64,000 bases of DNA from Liolophura sinensis (GCF_032854445.1 NC_088300.1:40018458-40082457), one strand, 5' to 3'; positions 47,046 through 60,509 are shown, counted from the first letter of the stretch. Notes: a model not told the origin generated them from the sequence alone. Translations and numbers: made by a program.

Positions 47046-48043
47046 TTCTTTTACACTCTGGCAGACGTTTCATTTACCTTTACAAAGTGATTTTCTTAAC
47101 CGGAAGCGCTAATGACAGAGCCTCCCGGGTGAACTGCCTTATGGGTATTTGCTGAAAGGGTACGCGCAACTGACAACAGCCGTCTCTCGCAGCCCGCTAA
47201 TCTATCTCCGTAAACAAACAGAAATGCTCCTTGTTATTTTTTTTTTTTTTTACTACATTACCAAGTTTAAATAAGACTAATAAGACTAAGTTTAGTTAGG
47301 GCTGTGAGCTCTATACTAACTATATACCCCTAAAGTGGTATAGTCCAGCACCTAGCTCCTCGTTATCTCCCTTGTTCTACATGTCAGTTGGGTCAAGGGT
47401 CTGGACTATTTGTTTATTTGATTGGTGTTTTACGCCGTACCCAGGAATATTTCACTTATACGGCGGCTGCCATCATTGTCTCTGGACTGAATTGGACAAA
47501 TAAAGAAAAAATATAGAAACTGAAAAAAGAAATGTAATCAAACAAACGAAACATGAAAAACTGGATAAAACATAGCAAATATCTTATTCAGCATATGGGT
47601 CGTCCCGATCTAGGCCCGGGACGTTAGTTTGTGCATTGAGAAACCCAGAGTTGGCAGACACTTGACCCTGATTAACATGTAGGTTGTTAAAGCAAGGGAG
47701 GTAATAAGAGCCTATGCTGCCCGAGTGCCGTTTGGGTCTACTACCGACGGCCTTGTGTGAAATAGCAGGCTGTTAACCTTTATTTACTGGGTGGTCTACT
47801 GGATGCTATTACTTTTGGTGCGCGCGTCTACAACATTTCATGAATGCTTTAATCGTGGCTTTAATAAATCACCACAAAGACTAAAGTGGCTGTCTCTTTT
47901 ATTATGTATAAACATTTTGTTGGAGGCAGAGTGATTTTTTAGGGGCACAAATTCTTTGTTAACCAATGTTACAGTTCAAGTAAATCAAATACCAAGGGGG
48001 GAGCTAGTCTGGCCACTTGTTTCAACAGCCTTCTAGGACAGAA
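47046..48043. promoter_or_regulatory. Divergent ARP1-SUFU intergenic promoter region
   Basis: The two start codons are 998 bp apart and point away from each other. CCGGAAGC at 47100-47107, an ETS/GABP-type core motif common in bidirectional housekeeping promoters, lies 55 bp upstream of the ARP1 ATG. A T-run (47239-47252) and a truncated SINE (about 47408-47478) sit in the middle. Part of this interval must be 5' UTR of both genes; TSSs cannot be read from sequence. A shared promoter is inferred. Confidence 0.5.
47408..47478 (-). mobile_element. SINE tail fragment in the ARP1-SUFU intergenic region
   Basis: TTTGATTGGTGTTTTACGCC through ATACGGCGGCTGCCATCATT. An insertion within the candidate bidirectional promoter, about 360 bp from the ARP1 ATG. 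Confidence 0.65.
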
Positions 48044-51000
48044 ATGGAGGAACGAGAGAACGTCTTTTCTCAGTGTTTTTCCCAGTCACAGATGACCTTA
48101 CCCATTACGCCACCAGGTCTCGAGTCGATTTATTCAGCATGCCGTCGTCTTTACCCAGACCAACCAAATCCTCTTCAAGTGACAGCTTTAGTTAAATACT
48201 GGTAAGGAAAAACAGGGGCCCTTTACACCTGATGGGCATTGTTTTGGTTATGTCTGACCGCTTGGCAGACTCTTAGTCTAGGGGTAGCTGGCACCCATTT
48301 CTCTCTGTGTGGTGTGCTCAGAGCAGAAGACCACACATAGAGTCTAGTGGCTTAGTTTTCAAGCTTTTCTTTCAATGTCTTTCTCTCTTTAAGCTTTTTC
48401 TTCAGCAAAATTATTACGACAACGGTTGCCCATAAATTAATGACTGTTGTCTTCCCCATACTCTGTTTCTTACACTAGGGGTATAGACAGTGTTGGTACA
48501 GGCAGTGAGACATTATCAGTGGACATACCCCCCCCCCCTGCCTCTGCCCACCCTCCCTCCTCAGATAATTTCCCGTATAGGCCATTTTCATAACTCTATG
48601 ACTTTGTTCTTTATCAGAAAACCAATGAAGATTGTGGCTTACAGACTAAAACTACTTTACAAAGTCATATGCTCCACTGGTATTCGTCAGCCATAGACCG
48701 ACAACATGACAACATAGGTGGCATAATCGTCTGAATGCTATTTATGCAATACATTTAACAAGGTACATTACTTCAATGCCTTGGACAAAAGACCCAACTG
48801 TGCATAACGGCATAAAACACGGAAAAAGATTCCAATCTCAACCAAATGACATTTGTTTGAAAGCTGACACATTAGGCTTTACATTGGTGTATGGTAGGCA
48901 AACAAACATCAGTGAGCTTTTGAATGAATGTCGTTTGGTTGATTTTGGACTATTTTCCCGTGTTTTAGTTTGGTCTTCTGTGCGAGACATTGAAGCTGTA
49001 TACCTTGTAATATATATTAGGTATAAATAGCATTTGGACTATTCTACCACCTATGGCTGACAGTTGCATTTGACGACTTACCCCCTATTAACATCTGATA
49101 ATTTCAAACCAGAATACAATGAGCATACCAAAGTTGGTGTAAACCTCTTCGGCTAAAAGATCATTGCCTGGCTTTAATGTGGAATATATTGTGTTTATTT
49201 ACATGATGAATGAAATAGTCTCATCATCAGCTGTCAAGACTCGAGTTTTCTGGTCAGTTTAAAACTGAGACCATCTTAAAACCATAACCCAAACCGGACG
49301 ACCCTGCACATTAAAAAACCGAAAGGAACTTGAACTGTAACATGTGTTTTATTCCAATAGAGTGACCCAAACAGTCACTCAGAGGGATTCTAGTAGCATA
49401 ACTTCTTAATATGAACCTCATTTTACAGCATCAGCTGAATTTGAAATTATAGTTACTCTGAATCATTTTTAATAATTTTGCAGTCAAATGTATTTACTGG
49501 AAGTGCCACAGTGAATGGCAACCCTGAAGTTGTAACTACCCATACACCAGGTTTTCTCAGAATTGTTTCTCCTGCCTTCCCTCTTTTATACTGAATTGGA
49601 ATATGACTTTCACAGACTAATTAGAATAAAAATACTACAAAATGAATTTATAAACATTGCTAAGGATACTAGATCACCTTAGGTTTGAAATTGTTTGCCA
49701 TTTTTTTGTTTCCTAAATTTCCTCTTACTTAATGATGAAAAGCACATTGAAATTGTAAATACCTTAACTTTGACAGAGCATATACATGTACCTTGTTGTG
49801 ATCCAAGATGTTGTGTTACTGTTTTGCACTGATGAGTAATGTGACTTGAGTTGAAGTTGTGTGAAAGTGTTCTCAGTACTGTTATCATGTTGACATTACG
49901 ACTCTAAAATGTGAACTAACTGAAATAATGTTGAATGTTGTGATGCGATATCTCAACCATACCAACAGGAAGCACAGAGGTGACTGATGTTTTCTTTGTA
50001 TTACATGTACATGCAGGCTTGGAGGGCCAGACCCCCTGGATTACATCAGCATGTATGCTAACCCTGGGGATACTGACAGGGGCATTCCTCCACACTGGCA
50101 TTACATCAGCTTTGGTCTATCAGATCTTCATGGAGATGGACGAGTGCATGAGTAAGTTCAACATCTGATTTCCATGACATAATAAATTTTACCACTTCTT
50201 CAATCATTACACCATGTCTGTTCATTATAATTCAATTCTTCAACCTGTTTTCGCCACAGTATGGCTGAAATATTGCTGATGTGTTGATAAGACATAATCA
50301 TTCATCGATTCTTCAACCTTTTCAAAAGTTAGCAAGGTGTTCATTTAAGCATATTCTGAATGCATTTTTGTAGAGACTGATAAAATTGTACTTTTTGTCC
50401 TGAACTCGGCCAACCCAACCAGTGGAGTTTTTTATCTTCAAAATCATATGGAAGAAGTGCATAAATTGCACTGAAAGTTGCTCTTTCTTATGCAAAAAGG
50501 TTGAGGAATTAGAGTAAACTTTTACTTGTGAAATTCTTTTTTCAATCAGCCTTTGTTTCTTTGAGCTTGTTTTCTCCTATTAGTTATTTTGTGCGTTACT
50601 GCTTTCATGGTATCATCATGTCATTACACACACATACTGTAATACATACCATGGTGATGCACATCAGTAGTGTATAATGCATGAAGATGTACTTGTTACT
50701 TTATCCGCTTCGGGAGCGGTAGATCCAGGATCAAACTTTGGTCGAGTCAAACCTAAGATTTTAAAAGATGAAGTTGTAACTCCCTCGCTTGGCGTTCAGC
50801 ATGAAGGGGATAGTGCAACGACTGGTTGACCTGTATCAGTATAATGGCTCGGGCGGGGCGGCTTACTTGCCTTCGGTAAGTCGTCTCAGTGAAGCAGCAC
50901 TAGATAAAAGAGCGGTGGAAATCCGTCCTGCAACAAGGAGGTACATTACATACACCCTAATGATTCCTTCGTCGTCATATGACTGAAAAATTGTTGAGCA

Positions 51001-54000
51001 CGACATTAAACCCCAAGCACTCACTCACCCACTTGTTACTTTAGTAGCCACATGCTACCATTTCCTCCACTGGCTTTGTGAAATGGGTACCATGTATGTT
51101 TCATCATTTGTTCACCTGTTTTAAATTTATCTACAAGTTTATATGCCAACATTTTATTCCCATGTAACTGTTTCATTCTCTAGCCCCCACTACAGAGGCT
51201 CGTCCGGTAACGAAGGACCAAGTGGGTTTGGGTTTGAGCTAACCTTCCGGCTCCGACGAGAACCCAATGAGTCCAACCCTCCCACCTGGCCTGCAGCTCT
51301 GATGCAAGCTCTTTCACGCTATGTTTTTCAGTCTGGTGAGACAAATATAATGTTATGCCATATGACAGTGAATGACTTTAAACTTAGCTTAAATTCTCAA
51401 CAATTTTGACTACAGAATGGTGCCTGATCTGAACAGTGTTCTGTTATAATTTGTCAATTTTGTATGTCCCATACCTGAAAAATAGATTTTAGTCTTTTAA
51501 ATCTTGTAAATAAATCATGTATCTAAAGATAAGCTTTATATCTCAACTTTATTGCACTTAGTGAACTTAGTGAATGAGCAGTTTGTGTGGCAGTTTTTTA
51601 GCCATAACATATCATGATCATGTGTAGTGGTTCACCCTCCCTGGATGTCAGTGAGTACTGTGTACAACACATGGTTGTGTAAGATCATGTCATGTTGTGT
51701 TGGCAGATAACACCTTATGTAGTGGTGACCATGTGGGAGGGAGGGTGAGCCATGACACAGGCTTGTGTATGATCATGTCATGTTGTGTTGGCAGATAACA
51801 CCTTATGTAGTGGTGACCATGTGTCGTGGCACGCCCCTTTGGATGGCAGTGAGTCTCGTGTACAGCACATGCTTATGACAGAGGATGCTCAGCTACAACC
51901 AGTCCTCTCTCCATTTGGAACTGTCACTTTTGTACAGGTAATATTTTAAAATCCCAAGCATACTATTAATACATTTTTAACTGTACTTTATTAAGTTAGC
52001 TCGAATTTTGTATCAAATAAAATTCTTCCAAAGCAGTGATATGCATTAGGGGCGTACAGGCTTAAGTATACTTAAAAAATTAGATCATACGCTTCTAAAA
52101 TTAAAACAGGGTGTACATGTGAGATTCCAAAGACACAGTCCTGTCAAATTCAGAAGTAAATCTGCACAGTGGAGCATGTGTTCTGCACCATGTGTTTTCA
52201 GACACATGGATAATGCCTACAGTGATATTTGTCTTTGCAACATTGTCTACTGTTTGCCTAGAAGAAGATGATGATTTGGGTTACTATACTGCCAGTTTTT
52301 GCTACTGTATTTCACAAAATTATCTAATATCCATCTAATTACCTAATATCACTACCAGATTTCTGGTTTCTGTCATACATGAATCGTAGGGAGCCTCTGT
52401 GGCTCATTTGGTTAGCGCGCTAGCGCAACATAATGACCCAGAAGCCTCCCACCAATGTTGTCGCTGTGAGTTCAAGTCCAGTTCATTCTGGCTTCCTCTC
52501 CGGCCGTACGTGGGAAGGTCTGCCAGCAGCCTGCGGATGTTCATGGGTTTCCCCCGGGCTCTCACCGGTTTCCTCCCACCATAATGCTGGCCGCTGTCAT
52601 ATGAGTGAAATATTCTTGAGTACGGCGTAAACGCCAATCAAATTAATAAATAAATAGACAAATCGTGTACAGTGTAATATGTGAAAGTATTATCCAGGGT
52701 TCAGCTTGTGAGGTATACGTATACCTGTGATTTCCCATAATGGGAAGTGCTGGCTGGTGTAGTGGCTGTGTTATCAGGTATTGGGAGATACCCTGTGGAG
52801 TATAGTAGCCAGTGTAGTGACTGTGTTATCAGATATGGGGAAATACTGGTTGGTGTAATGACTGATGCAATAGCTATATTGTATGTGTGTTTTCTGTGTT
52901 ATCAGATAGTAGGGGTGTGTGAGGAAGAACTGAAGGCAGCACAGCACTGGAATGGACCCGGGGTCATAGAGTTACTGCGCTCCACACCTGTGTAAGATAC
53001 TTTCTATCCATGTACTGGATGTTTGATTCTTGTACAGTTAATCTCACGTTGCTGCTAAGAACACTCCCATTGTTATCTGGCCCTCTCAATAAGCAAGGAA
53101 GGATGGCTACTATGATGAAAAGTATTTTTTGAACTCAATGTAATGATGGAATTTGTCTCAACAATCAGTCAATCAGTCAATAAATAGTGTGGTTTCTGCT
53201 GATTCATCACAAACATTCACCTTTGTCAGTCTGTATTTGTTCATGTTTTATGGTGCAGTGCTGGTGGGCCCTGGTTGATAACAGACATGAGACGAGGCGA
53301 GACAATATTTGAGACAGATCCATCATTACAGGTAAGACATTCTCAAGAATAATCAATAAGATTCATGCTGCAGTTCAACTGTGGGAGACTTGTCGTTTTA
53401 TAACAGGGCTAAATATTACCATGGTGTGAGACGATAGAGCTAGAGCTGCGTGCTTTTCGACAGACATTCATTCTCCATTGGCACAAAATGTGCATATTTA
53501 TTTATTTACTATGACTGGTGTTTTAGCCCGTAATTAAGACTATTTCACTTATATTATGGCAGCCAGCATTATGGTGGGAGGAAATTGGGCAAAGCTCAGG
53601 GGAAGCCCATGACCATTCGTAGGTTGCTGGAAGACCGTCCCACTTACGACCAGAGAGGTGCTAGCTCACTTGCCACCTGGCCATTGAGGCCACCCTGTCT
53701 ACTCTATTTAGTTTGAGCTGGTGTAACTACTGACTTTTAACCTATTTTTCTAGAGATGAGAGTTTGGCTGTGTGGACTAATTACAGGAACGTGTAGACAG
53801 TGGAATCGAGCAGGAAGGTTCTAACCTGAGCGGAGTGAGCAGTAGATGTTCCTGGGAAGAGACTGGAGACTCTGACAATCTGCACCCAGGCCTCCACGAG
53901 GAGGACAAGGAAAACAAGTTCATTGACGGAGATCGCAGAGGCAGCAATGAAGTGGAAAGACCACTGATATCAGAATACGGTAGGCTGTGTGACAGGCTGA

Positions 54001-57000
54001 AATACCATGATACTCATGAACAAGGGTGGGTTTAAATAAATGAACTAATATTTGGTCCAAAAAATAGAGCATTTTTAGAGACAAGTAGATGTAATACAAT
54101 ATTACGTTTGGTGCTGAAACTTTTCCGGCATAGCTTATGTCCTATCTACAGTGCCGGTGGCGTCCAATAACAGGGTAGCAGTGTTGAACAAAATGTTAGG
54201 GGTGGTGGTGTTTTGAAAAGTACTGCATGTATTCAGTTCAGATTTTCCACACATGTAGAGCACAATAATCTGAGAGGGATGTTCCATCATTGATTGGCCA
54301 TGGGAATATTACATACTGAAAATTACAAACTTCAAGACACGGTATTGTGTATTGGTCAAGGTTGAGGTAAATGTTAGAGGTGGTATCTCAAAAAATGCTG
54401 CATGTATTGACCAGAAGTTTTACAGACCTAGAATGCAAAATAACATGTTGGGAATGTTCGATCATCAATGCTATGTATACATATTACTGTAATTACTGTA
54501 TATTATCAGATTCACAACTTTAGCGGGTATGTGATGTTTACAAACCCATAGTTCTGTTTGAAACAGACAAAACAATTTATTTTGAAAGAACATATTTTAT
54601 GTGTATTATTAGCTAGAATAATCGATTCAGAGACGTTTACAACTTCACTAGTGTTCTTCACCATCTCTTATTTGTAGTAATACTTGTTTTTAGCAATGAT
54701 ATATCCAGTAATTACATGTAAGTTTTGTATTAGGTGATTTGGTAGCTTAAAACAACTTTTTTTTTAACTCTAATTTTTTTTTCTTTACCATAATCACATC
54801 CCTGATTCAGTATTTTATGCTTTGAGCTTATGTATTGCTACCAAATTTATCTGTTTTTTCTGCAAGCTTTTGGTACACTGTACTAAATGGATGACTTTTG
54901 CTTTTGATTTTTCTTCAGAGTCTGAACAGATTAAAGCTGCTCTTAAGAAAGGATTAAAAAGTACAAAACCTCTCCCCCCTGTCAAGTCTGAAAGGAAAGA
55001 CAGCTCTGACTCCTGTACCATAGACCAGTATGTCCATACCTGTATATACATGTAGTAATATGTACTAAATCGGTAAAATTAATCATTCCAAGGGAAGTAA
55101 TTCTGCTACGTGGTTTGTTAATTACACTTCAATATTTTCATAATTCATACAATTATCTCTATTTATTTGATTGGTGTTTTACACCGTACTCAAGAATATT
55201 TCACTTATATGACGGCAGCCAGCATTAGGGTGGGAGGAAACTGGGCAAGACCCGGGGGAAATCCACGACCATCCGCAGGTTCCTGGCAGACCTTTCCACT
55301 TACAGCCAGTATTGACTTTAATTAAGTACTAAAGCAAAATGGGACTATGTGAAATGTTGCTATTTAAATTTCCCAATGCTCAGAAGCAAATTCAAATGAT
55401 TCAAATTTACAAGAAACTTTACAGATGAATTATTCACAGTTAATATCTTGCCTCTACCAGTTATTTGATAAATCCCCTAACAAAGCATTACCTACATTGA
55501 TGTATTACCTTAATTTCCGTAGGCTTAGGCCAATATCGAGGCAGGACAAAGAAACCTGAGTAAACTTCCAGCTTCAGTACATACAAGTACATCATCATGT
55601 ACATGTACATAGACTGGCTGATAAAACAGTTCCATGTAAACCTGTACACTGTTGTTGAGATACACTGTTGTTGAGATACATTGTTGGTGAGATACATTAT
55701 TGTTGAGATACACTGTTGTTGAGATACACTGTTGTTGAGTTTAGTTGAATCAGATTGCAGTTCCACATCCTGGGAGGATTTGTGAAATATTCACAATATT
55801 GAAACATCTTTTGAACTTCTCTCAAAAATTCCTGTGTGATTTCAGCAATCAGAACACATCAAGGAAAGAGTCATTTGACAGTACAATATCTTCTGAGGGC
55901 CCATCTGAGCTGATGAGAACTCGCACATTGGACACAGTTCATTTGAAATTCAACCTGGAGGCAGCCTCACTTCTTCCTTTAGCTCTCAAGTGAGTATCTT
56001 TTGAGCTTCCAAGTAAGTTAATCTTCTTGAGCTCTCAAGTAAGTTTAAGTTGAGGTCTCAAATAAGTTTTTCTGGCTCTCAAATAGGATTGTCTTCGCAA
56101 GCTCTGAAATCCATTTATTTTGTTGAACCCTCAAGTGTATCTTCTGGAGTTCTCAGGTAAACATGTCTTTTTTTATACACTCACATAAGTTTATCTTGTT
56201 GAGGGTTTACCCTGCTAGTACTGTTATGAGAGAGATTCTGTTGTGGTTCTTATGTCTGCAAATAGGATTTTAACTTGTTTGCTGGTTAGATTTGCTTTTA
56301 TGATTTTTTTCAAGGTGAAATGTTGGGATTTCGTTCAGCGATAAGAGTGCTATTTCACATAGTTCATAGATATCAGTTTTTTTTATTAAGTTTTTGTTAT
56401 TTTACACAGGACATGTATAGTAAACTTACAGTATACATTTCTATATTTGGTAACAATAAGGAAGAATTCAAAAAAGAATTCATCATCACTATAAACATGA
56501 ATATCACTGTCATCCAGAACATCATGATTATTGCTACCGTAAACAGAAGGAAATAACATAAGACAGCATATAATACATGTATGTCTTAAGCATAGTGCAA
56601 ACGTTTGTTAGTCTTTTGTCAGATATGAATGGACGTACTGTACAAGTTGAATATCAGTTTTAATTTATGGCTCTATGTTCTGCGAGTCATGGTGGTTGAC
56701 CACTGTTTGTTTGCTCGTGTTTACAGAGGCAGATTGAAACATGGCCGACACTTTACATTTAAGAGTGTGTTGAATGATGTAGCAATAACTCTGGTGTCCA
56801 CTAGTGTGGTAGGCTCCATAGCTGATGAACACCACCCCTATGCAGCACATGGACCTTGGCTACAGGTAACTAATGGTCTGGTTTACAGGTGACAGTTCGT
56901 GTTGTGAGTTGGACAGGGTTAGTGAGTTAGTTAGTTAGTGAAAGTATTGAGACACACAACCTGCAGATGGCCGTGGGTTTCTCCCAGGCTCTGCCCGGTT

Positions 57001-58515
57001 TTCCTTCTAACGAAAAAAGGTATTTTCAGATAATAGCTTCATTGGTCTCTGTCGAATGATGCCTACTTTATTTTTACAGTTTTTTTCCCTTCAACAGTGA
57101 TATAGATTCCATACATTTCTGATAAATGTTTACCATCTTACTGTCTTTTTTGAAAGTATAAATTGGTCTTGCGGAAGTCTTATATGTGTCTGTCATGAGA
57201 GACTAGACATGTCAGAAAAGTTTGAATGAAATGTCTCTTAGTGACCTGGTGAATAAGTTTAAGTTATTGTGTGTGTCAGGTGCTGCTGACGGATGATTTC
57301 CTGGAGGAGATGATGATGGAGTTAGATGAGCTGGCCAGTGTGGATGAGGTCAGTACCACACAACGTCAGCCCAGAGGGCAACATTTGTCCTCATTTCAAC
57401 ACTCCGTAATGGGCAACCTTCCCCACCTGAAGTAATTCTGGTCCAAGTTGTGTAGTCTGTTGCTCATTGTGGACTTAGCAACAAGGATTTGTAGACAAAC
57501 TGGTAACGCAGTACACCTGGAGCCCGATTCAGCTTTGCACGCGCCCATTTAGAAAAGAAAGGAAATAATATTTCAGTAATGTAAATGAAACAAAAAAACC
57601 TTATTCAGTGAACTTCAGATGTCTAGTTTAAGAAGATTTGTCACAAATGATGTTGTTGCTGAGGATGCTTTCACTCACAGTGAAATGCACATTTTGATGA
57701 TAACAACATTAGGTTGTACAAATATCTAACCATCATTAATAGTTAAATCTAGTTGTTTTCAAGAAACATATCTTGTTTTCATATCAAATGATATGCCCCA
57801 GGTAGTAGAAAAAAAGATACACAGAGATAACCTTCCTTGTTGAATAGGCCAGTAAGAGGCAATCAGAATGGTTCAGATAGAAAGGCTGACTGCTGATTTG
57901 GGAAGTACTAAACACCGACACATACAGCTATTTTGTGTCCAAGTGGTTTACAGAAGATGTGGTGAAAATTATATGGATATGAATAAAGAATGGATTATGA
58001 TCTTGAGAACTAGGCATGATTAAGGCCCCAGGATCACGGTGCTGTTTTAGACTTCTCAGCCTAATTTTTAACTTTGAAACAGTTAACTGCGTTCAAAATG
58101 ATGACTTCGTTTACAAAGGATTTTTATTTTAATATGGAGAGTTGTGTTAGAAACTGTTGACTGAAATGAAAATTAGTGTTCGACCTCAGATTAAGAGTTA
58201 AGGGTGACTTAAGTCTATTAAGGAAGGCTTCATGAGCCTGAACTTATTCTATATTGTACAGTAGACAAGAGAACAATTTCTATAGCAGGTGCAAATTGTG
58301 TACTTCAGCAAAGTGTAGTTCTTGTGTTACCTTGAAGGAGAGTTTGTATGAACTATTCTATGAACAGTGTCTCATTGTGGTAAAAACAGTGGTACCTTGG
58401 ATATTGACGGTCTCATGTTTATATCATTTGGCCTATGTTTCAGATAACCAGCCCCAAGATGTACAGTTGGCCATCCAAAAAACTTACAATAACTGTCCTT
58501 CCTGATGAGTTGTAA
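48044..58515 (+). CDS. SUFU: Suppressor of fused (Hedgehog pathway inhibitor), 12 coding exons
   Basis: Cytoplasmic/ciliary negative regulator of Hedgehog signalling that binds GLI. Exons: 48044-48201, 50017-50151, 51196-51335, 51795-51937, 52906-52991, 53259-53331, 53787-53979, 54919-55027, 55846-55989, 56727-56865, 57280-57348, 58444-58515; 486 aa (human 484). N-terminal SUFU domain: YSACRRLYPDQPNPLQVTA, HWHYISFGLSDLHGDGRVHE, GPSGFGFELTFRLRR, CSGDHVSWHAPLDGSESR, AGGPWLITDMRRGETIFE. An acidic, Ser-rich disordered insert spans about 250-365. C-terminal SUFU_C: TLDTVHLKFN, HGRHFTFKSV, EHHPYAAHGPWLQ, YSWPSKKLTITVLPDEL. The SRKES motif (Ser 351 and 355) aligns with the human GSK3/PKA pair Ser342/Ser346. 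The first in-frame ATG (GAAATGG) was chosen; ORFs that extend upstream use a non-ATG codon. The human-like ending DSPLH is absent. Confidence 0.97.
50701..51036 (+). mobile_element. Second SINE-like family with (CACT)n tail, SUFU intron 2
   Basis: A head-like stretch (TTCGGGAGCGGTAGATCC; TTGGTCGAGTCAAACC, B-box-like), a body with CAGTATAATGGCTCGGGC, GGTAAGTCGTCTCAGTGAAG, CCTTCGTCGTCATATGACTG and GAGCACGACATTAAACCCC, then a (CACT)n-like tail. The body recurs inverted in ARP1 intron 7, showing a mobile family. An ORF across it is not a gene. Confidence 0.7.
51613..51794 (+). pseudogene. Degenerate tandem copies of SUFU exon 4 and its acceptor
   Basis: The 53 bp at 51683-51735 (intron end, acceptor GCAG and first exon 4 bases) are repeated exactly at 51771-51823, an 88-bp offset. 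Upstream, 51617-51680 resembles exon 4 body sequence with many substitutions (ctggatgtcagtgag against ttggatggcagtgag; gtacaacacatg against gtacagcacatg). These look like decayed partial exon duplicates inside intron 3. The first acceptor at 51703-51706 followed by the donor GTGAGC at 51745 would define a 38-nt cryptic exon that shifts the frame. Confidence 0.7.
52389..52655 (+). mobile_element. Near full-length tRNA-derived SINE in SUFU intron 4
   Basis: Head GGGAGCCTCTGTGGCTCA, body and (AAATA)n tail of the same family. AATCGT on both sides may be the target duplication. Sense to SUFU. Confidence 0.82.
53496..53692 (-). mobile_element. Old SINE in SUFU intron 6
   Basis: Diverged tail, body CCAGCATTATGGTGGGAGGA, and a remnant of the head (GCCATTGAGGCCACC). 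It ends 95 bp before exon 7. Confidence 0.65.
55158..55306 (-). mobile_element. SINE, head missing, in SUFU intron 8
   Basis: TTTGATTGGTGTTTTACACC through GACCATCCGCAGGTTCCTGG to ACTTACAGCC. Confidence 0.75.
55648..55740. repeat. 16-bp repeat GATACACTGTTGTTGA, SUFU intron 8
   Basis: Six units with one or two substitutions each, about 100 bp upstream of SUFU exon 9. Confidence 0.85.
56957..57008 (+). mobile_element. SINE body fragment in SUFU intron 10
   Basis: CAACCTGCAGATGGCCGTGG and CTCTGCCCGGTTTTCCTTC. Sits 90 bp after exon 10. Confidence 0.5.
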
Positions 58516-59559
58516 CATTGAGGGATTATCTAATGTGAGGACCTCATCTTCCACTGACCGTCCTGCTGTGGCCTGGCTCACCACTCTCATCAGTCTCCAG
58601 GCGCTATTAAAGTGTTATAACATGTATCAGGTATTGCAAAAACCAGACAATGTACGACACACAGAGTTTGTGTCAACATTTACTTGTGTCTTACCCATAG
58701 CTTTATCATTGCACAGTTTTAGACTTGTTGCTTCCAGAGGAGGGTTTTTTTTTTTTTTGACATTTGGTGTTGAATCTATCCGTGAAAAAGAATTACAGTT
58801 GTAGTTTATCTGTTATTGTGTCTGTACCTTGAGCGTTTCAGATGATGTGATTTGAAGTCTGATGGAAGCAATGAAGGAACATAGCTTTAAACGTGGCAGT
58901 GACATTAACATGTGTTAGTTGTACAAGGTACATTCTCATTCCAGACGGGCTAGTGAGATTGCACTAGATTATGCGCCACAAAATTTTCCTACTTCCAATT
59001 TCATCTGCCAACTCTCTTATCTGACCTGATATGACACACACCACACCAAACATAAGCCAAGGGCTAAATCACTGTTTACTTTGGAAAAAAAAAAATTGGC
59101 TGATGGCTTTTGTTAACATTTCATTTTAAGTGCAAACGGGCCTGGAAGTAGATGGGTAGCATGAGAACAAAATTGCTCAATCTTTGAATGGTGAATAATA
59201 TTGTGTAATTTCTGGAGTACTGATCTGATTCATTAAAAAGGCTATACCACAGACTTTTTTTGCCCCCCAAAAAATCAATCAGCACCAATGAAGCTTTTCA
59301 TATTATTTTAGAATAGCCCAAATAATTACCTTTCACAAAAGATCAGCGTCGTTTGTGCTCGTGTTACTGTTTAAAATTGGTGATAAAATTCCCAAAAGCC
59401 AGTCACATTATAACTTTTCAAACTTAAGAATCATACAGAAAATTTGATTTATTTAGTGAATATTAAGGATTTTTTCGCCAAACATCTCCAGTTCAGCCTC
59501 TGTAAGTGGTCAGCAAAATTCAGTACAGCATTAAGGAAACAAGGCTGAAAGGACTTTTA

Positions 59560-59629
59560 CATGCTATTAGAATGCACTGTTTCATGCTATTAGAATGCAC
59601 TGTTTCATGCTATTAGAATGCACTGTTTC
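59560..59629 (+). repeat. 23-bp triplication in the SUFU 3' UTR/flank
   Basis: Three identical tandem units of ATGCTATTAGAATGCACTGT plus TTC, about 1 kb after the SUFU stop. Perfect identity implies a recent event. Confidence 0.85.
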
Positions 59630-60509
59630 AACCGAATGTTTCACATTGGGTATTTTATTACACAGATGACTTGTTTAATTATGACTTCATAGCCTAAATT
59701 TACTTCTTAGGAGTTATTTTCTGATATTTTAATTTGATGACCTCTATAATATTTCTGCGAATTAGCAGCTCTTATGTGTGAGGGAATGGTGGGAAAAAAC
59801 GCACTTTTTGTTGTGTTACAAATATAGAAAATTGTAAATTTTGTCGTAGACTTCATAAAGTTATGAAGTACATATATTGCATTATTAAGTCATCATTTAT
59901 ACGCAAACCTAAATGTACTTAAAGATTTAACATTGGCCCTTTTGTTATTGTATGATTTGTAAAGGTAATTTTGATTATCTGTGAGATTTCATATGAATTG
60001 TATCCTGCACAGATAATGTAGGAATTGACATTGGTGCTTGTAATATGAAGTCTTGTCTGTGAGATGTTCAGTCTGTATAAATGACTTGATACAAGGTTTA
60101 CTTTCTAAGTGAGAAGAATACAGTGTCTATTTTTTTTTTTTTTATAAACCATATGTTAACTATTTATGATTAATTCATTCAAAGAATAGTGTTAGTAAAT
60201 GATAATTTTGTGAAGTACTCTTACGCTAAACTTATAGATGTACGTGAACATTGCTTTGAAATTAGGTTAAGCTCTTCTTTAAACCCTCAAGAAAGTGTGC
60301 AGAGCTTAAGCACAAAGTTCTTGTGGAATGTATATCCCTAATTCCTCAGTATTTTCGCATATGAAAGAGCAACTTCCAGTGTGATTTATGTACCTTTTCA
60401 CTTAGATTTTCGAGATAAATCTGCATTGGCTGTGTTGCCCAATTTCAGGGCCTCCAAGAAAGTATAGTTTTATCAGTCTACTCAGAATAATGCCCTCGGA
60501 ATATTCTTG

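Noticed and set aside
50789-50986. 65-codon ORF MAFSMKGIVQRLVDLYQ in SUFU intron 2
   Set aside because: Lies wholly inside a SINE-like element also present in ARP1 intron 7.
53980-54035. Extension of SUFU exon 7 past 53979 to a later GT (GTGGGT near 54026)
   Set aside because: That donor gives the wrong phase for exon 8; the GTAGGC donor at 53980 restores the conserved frame.
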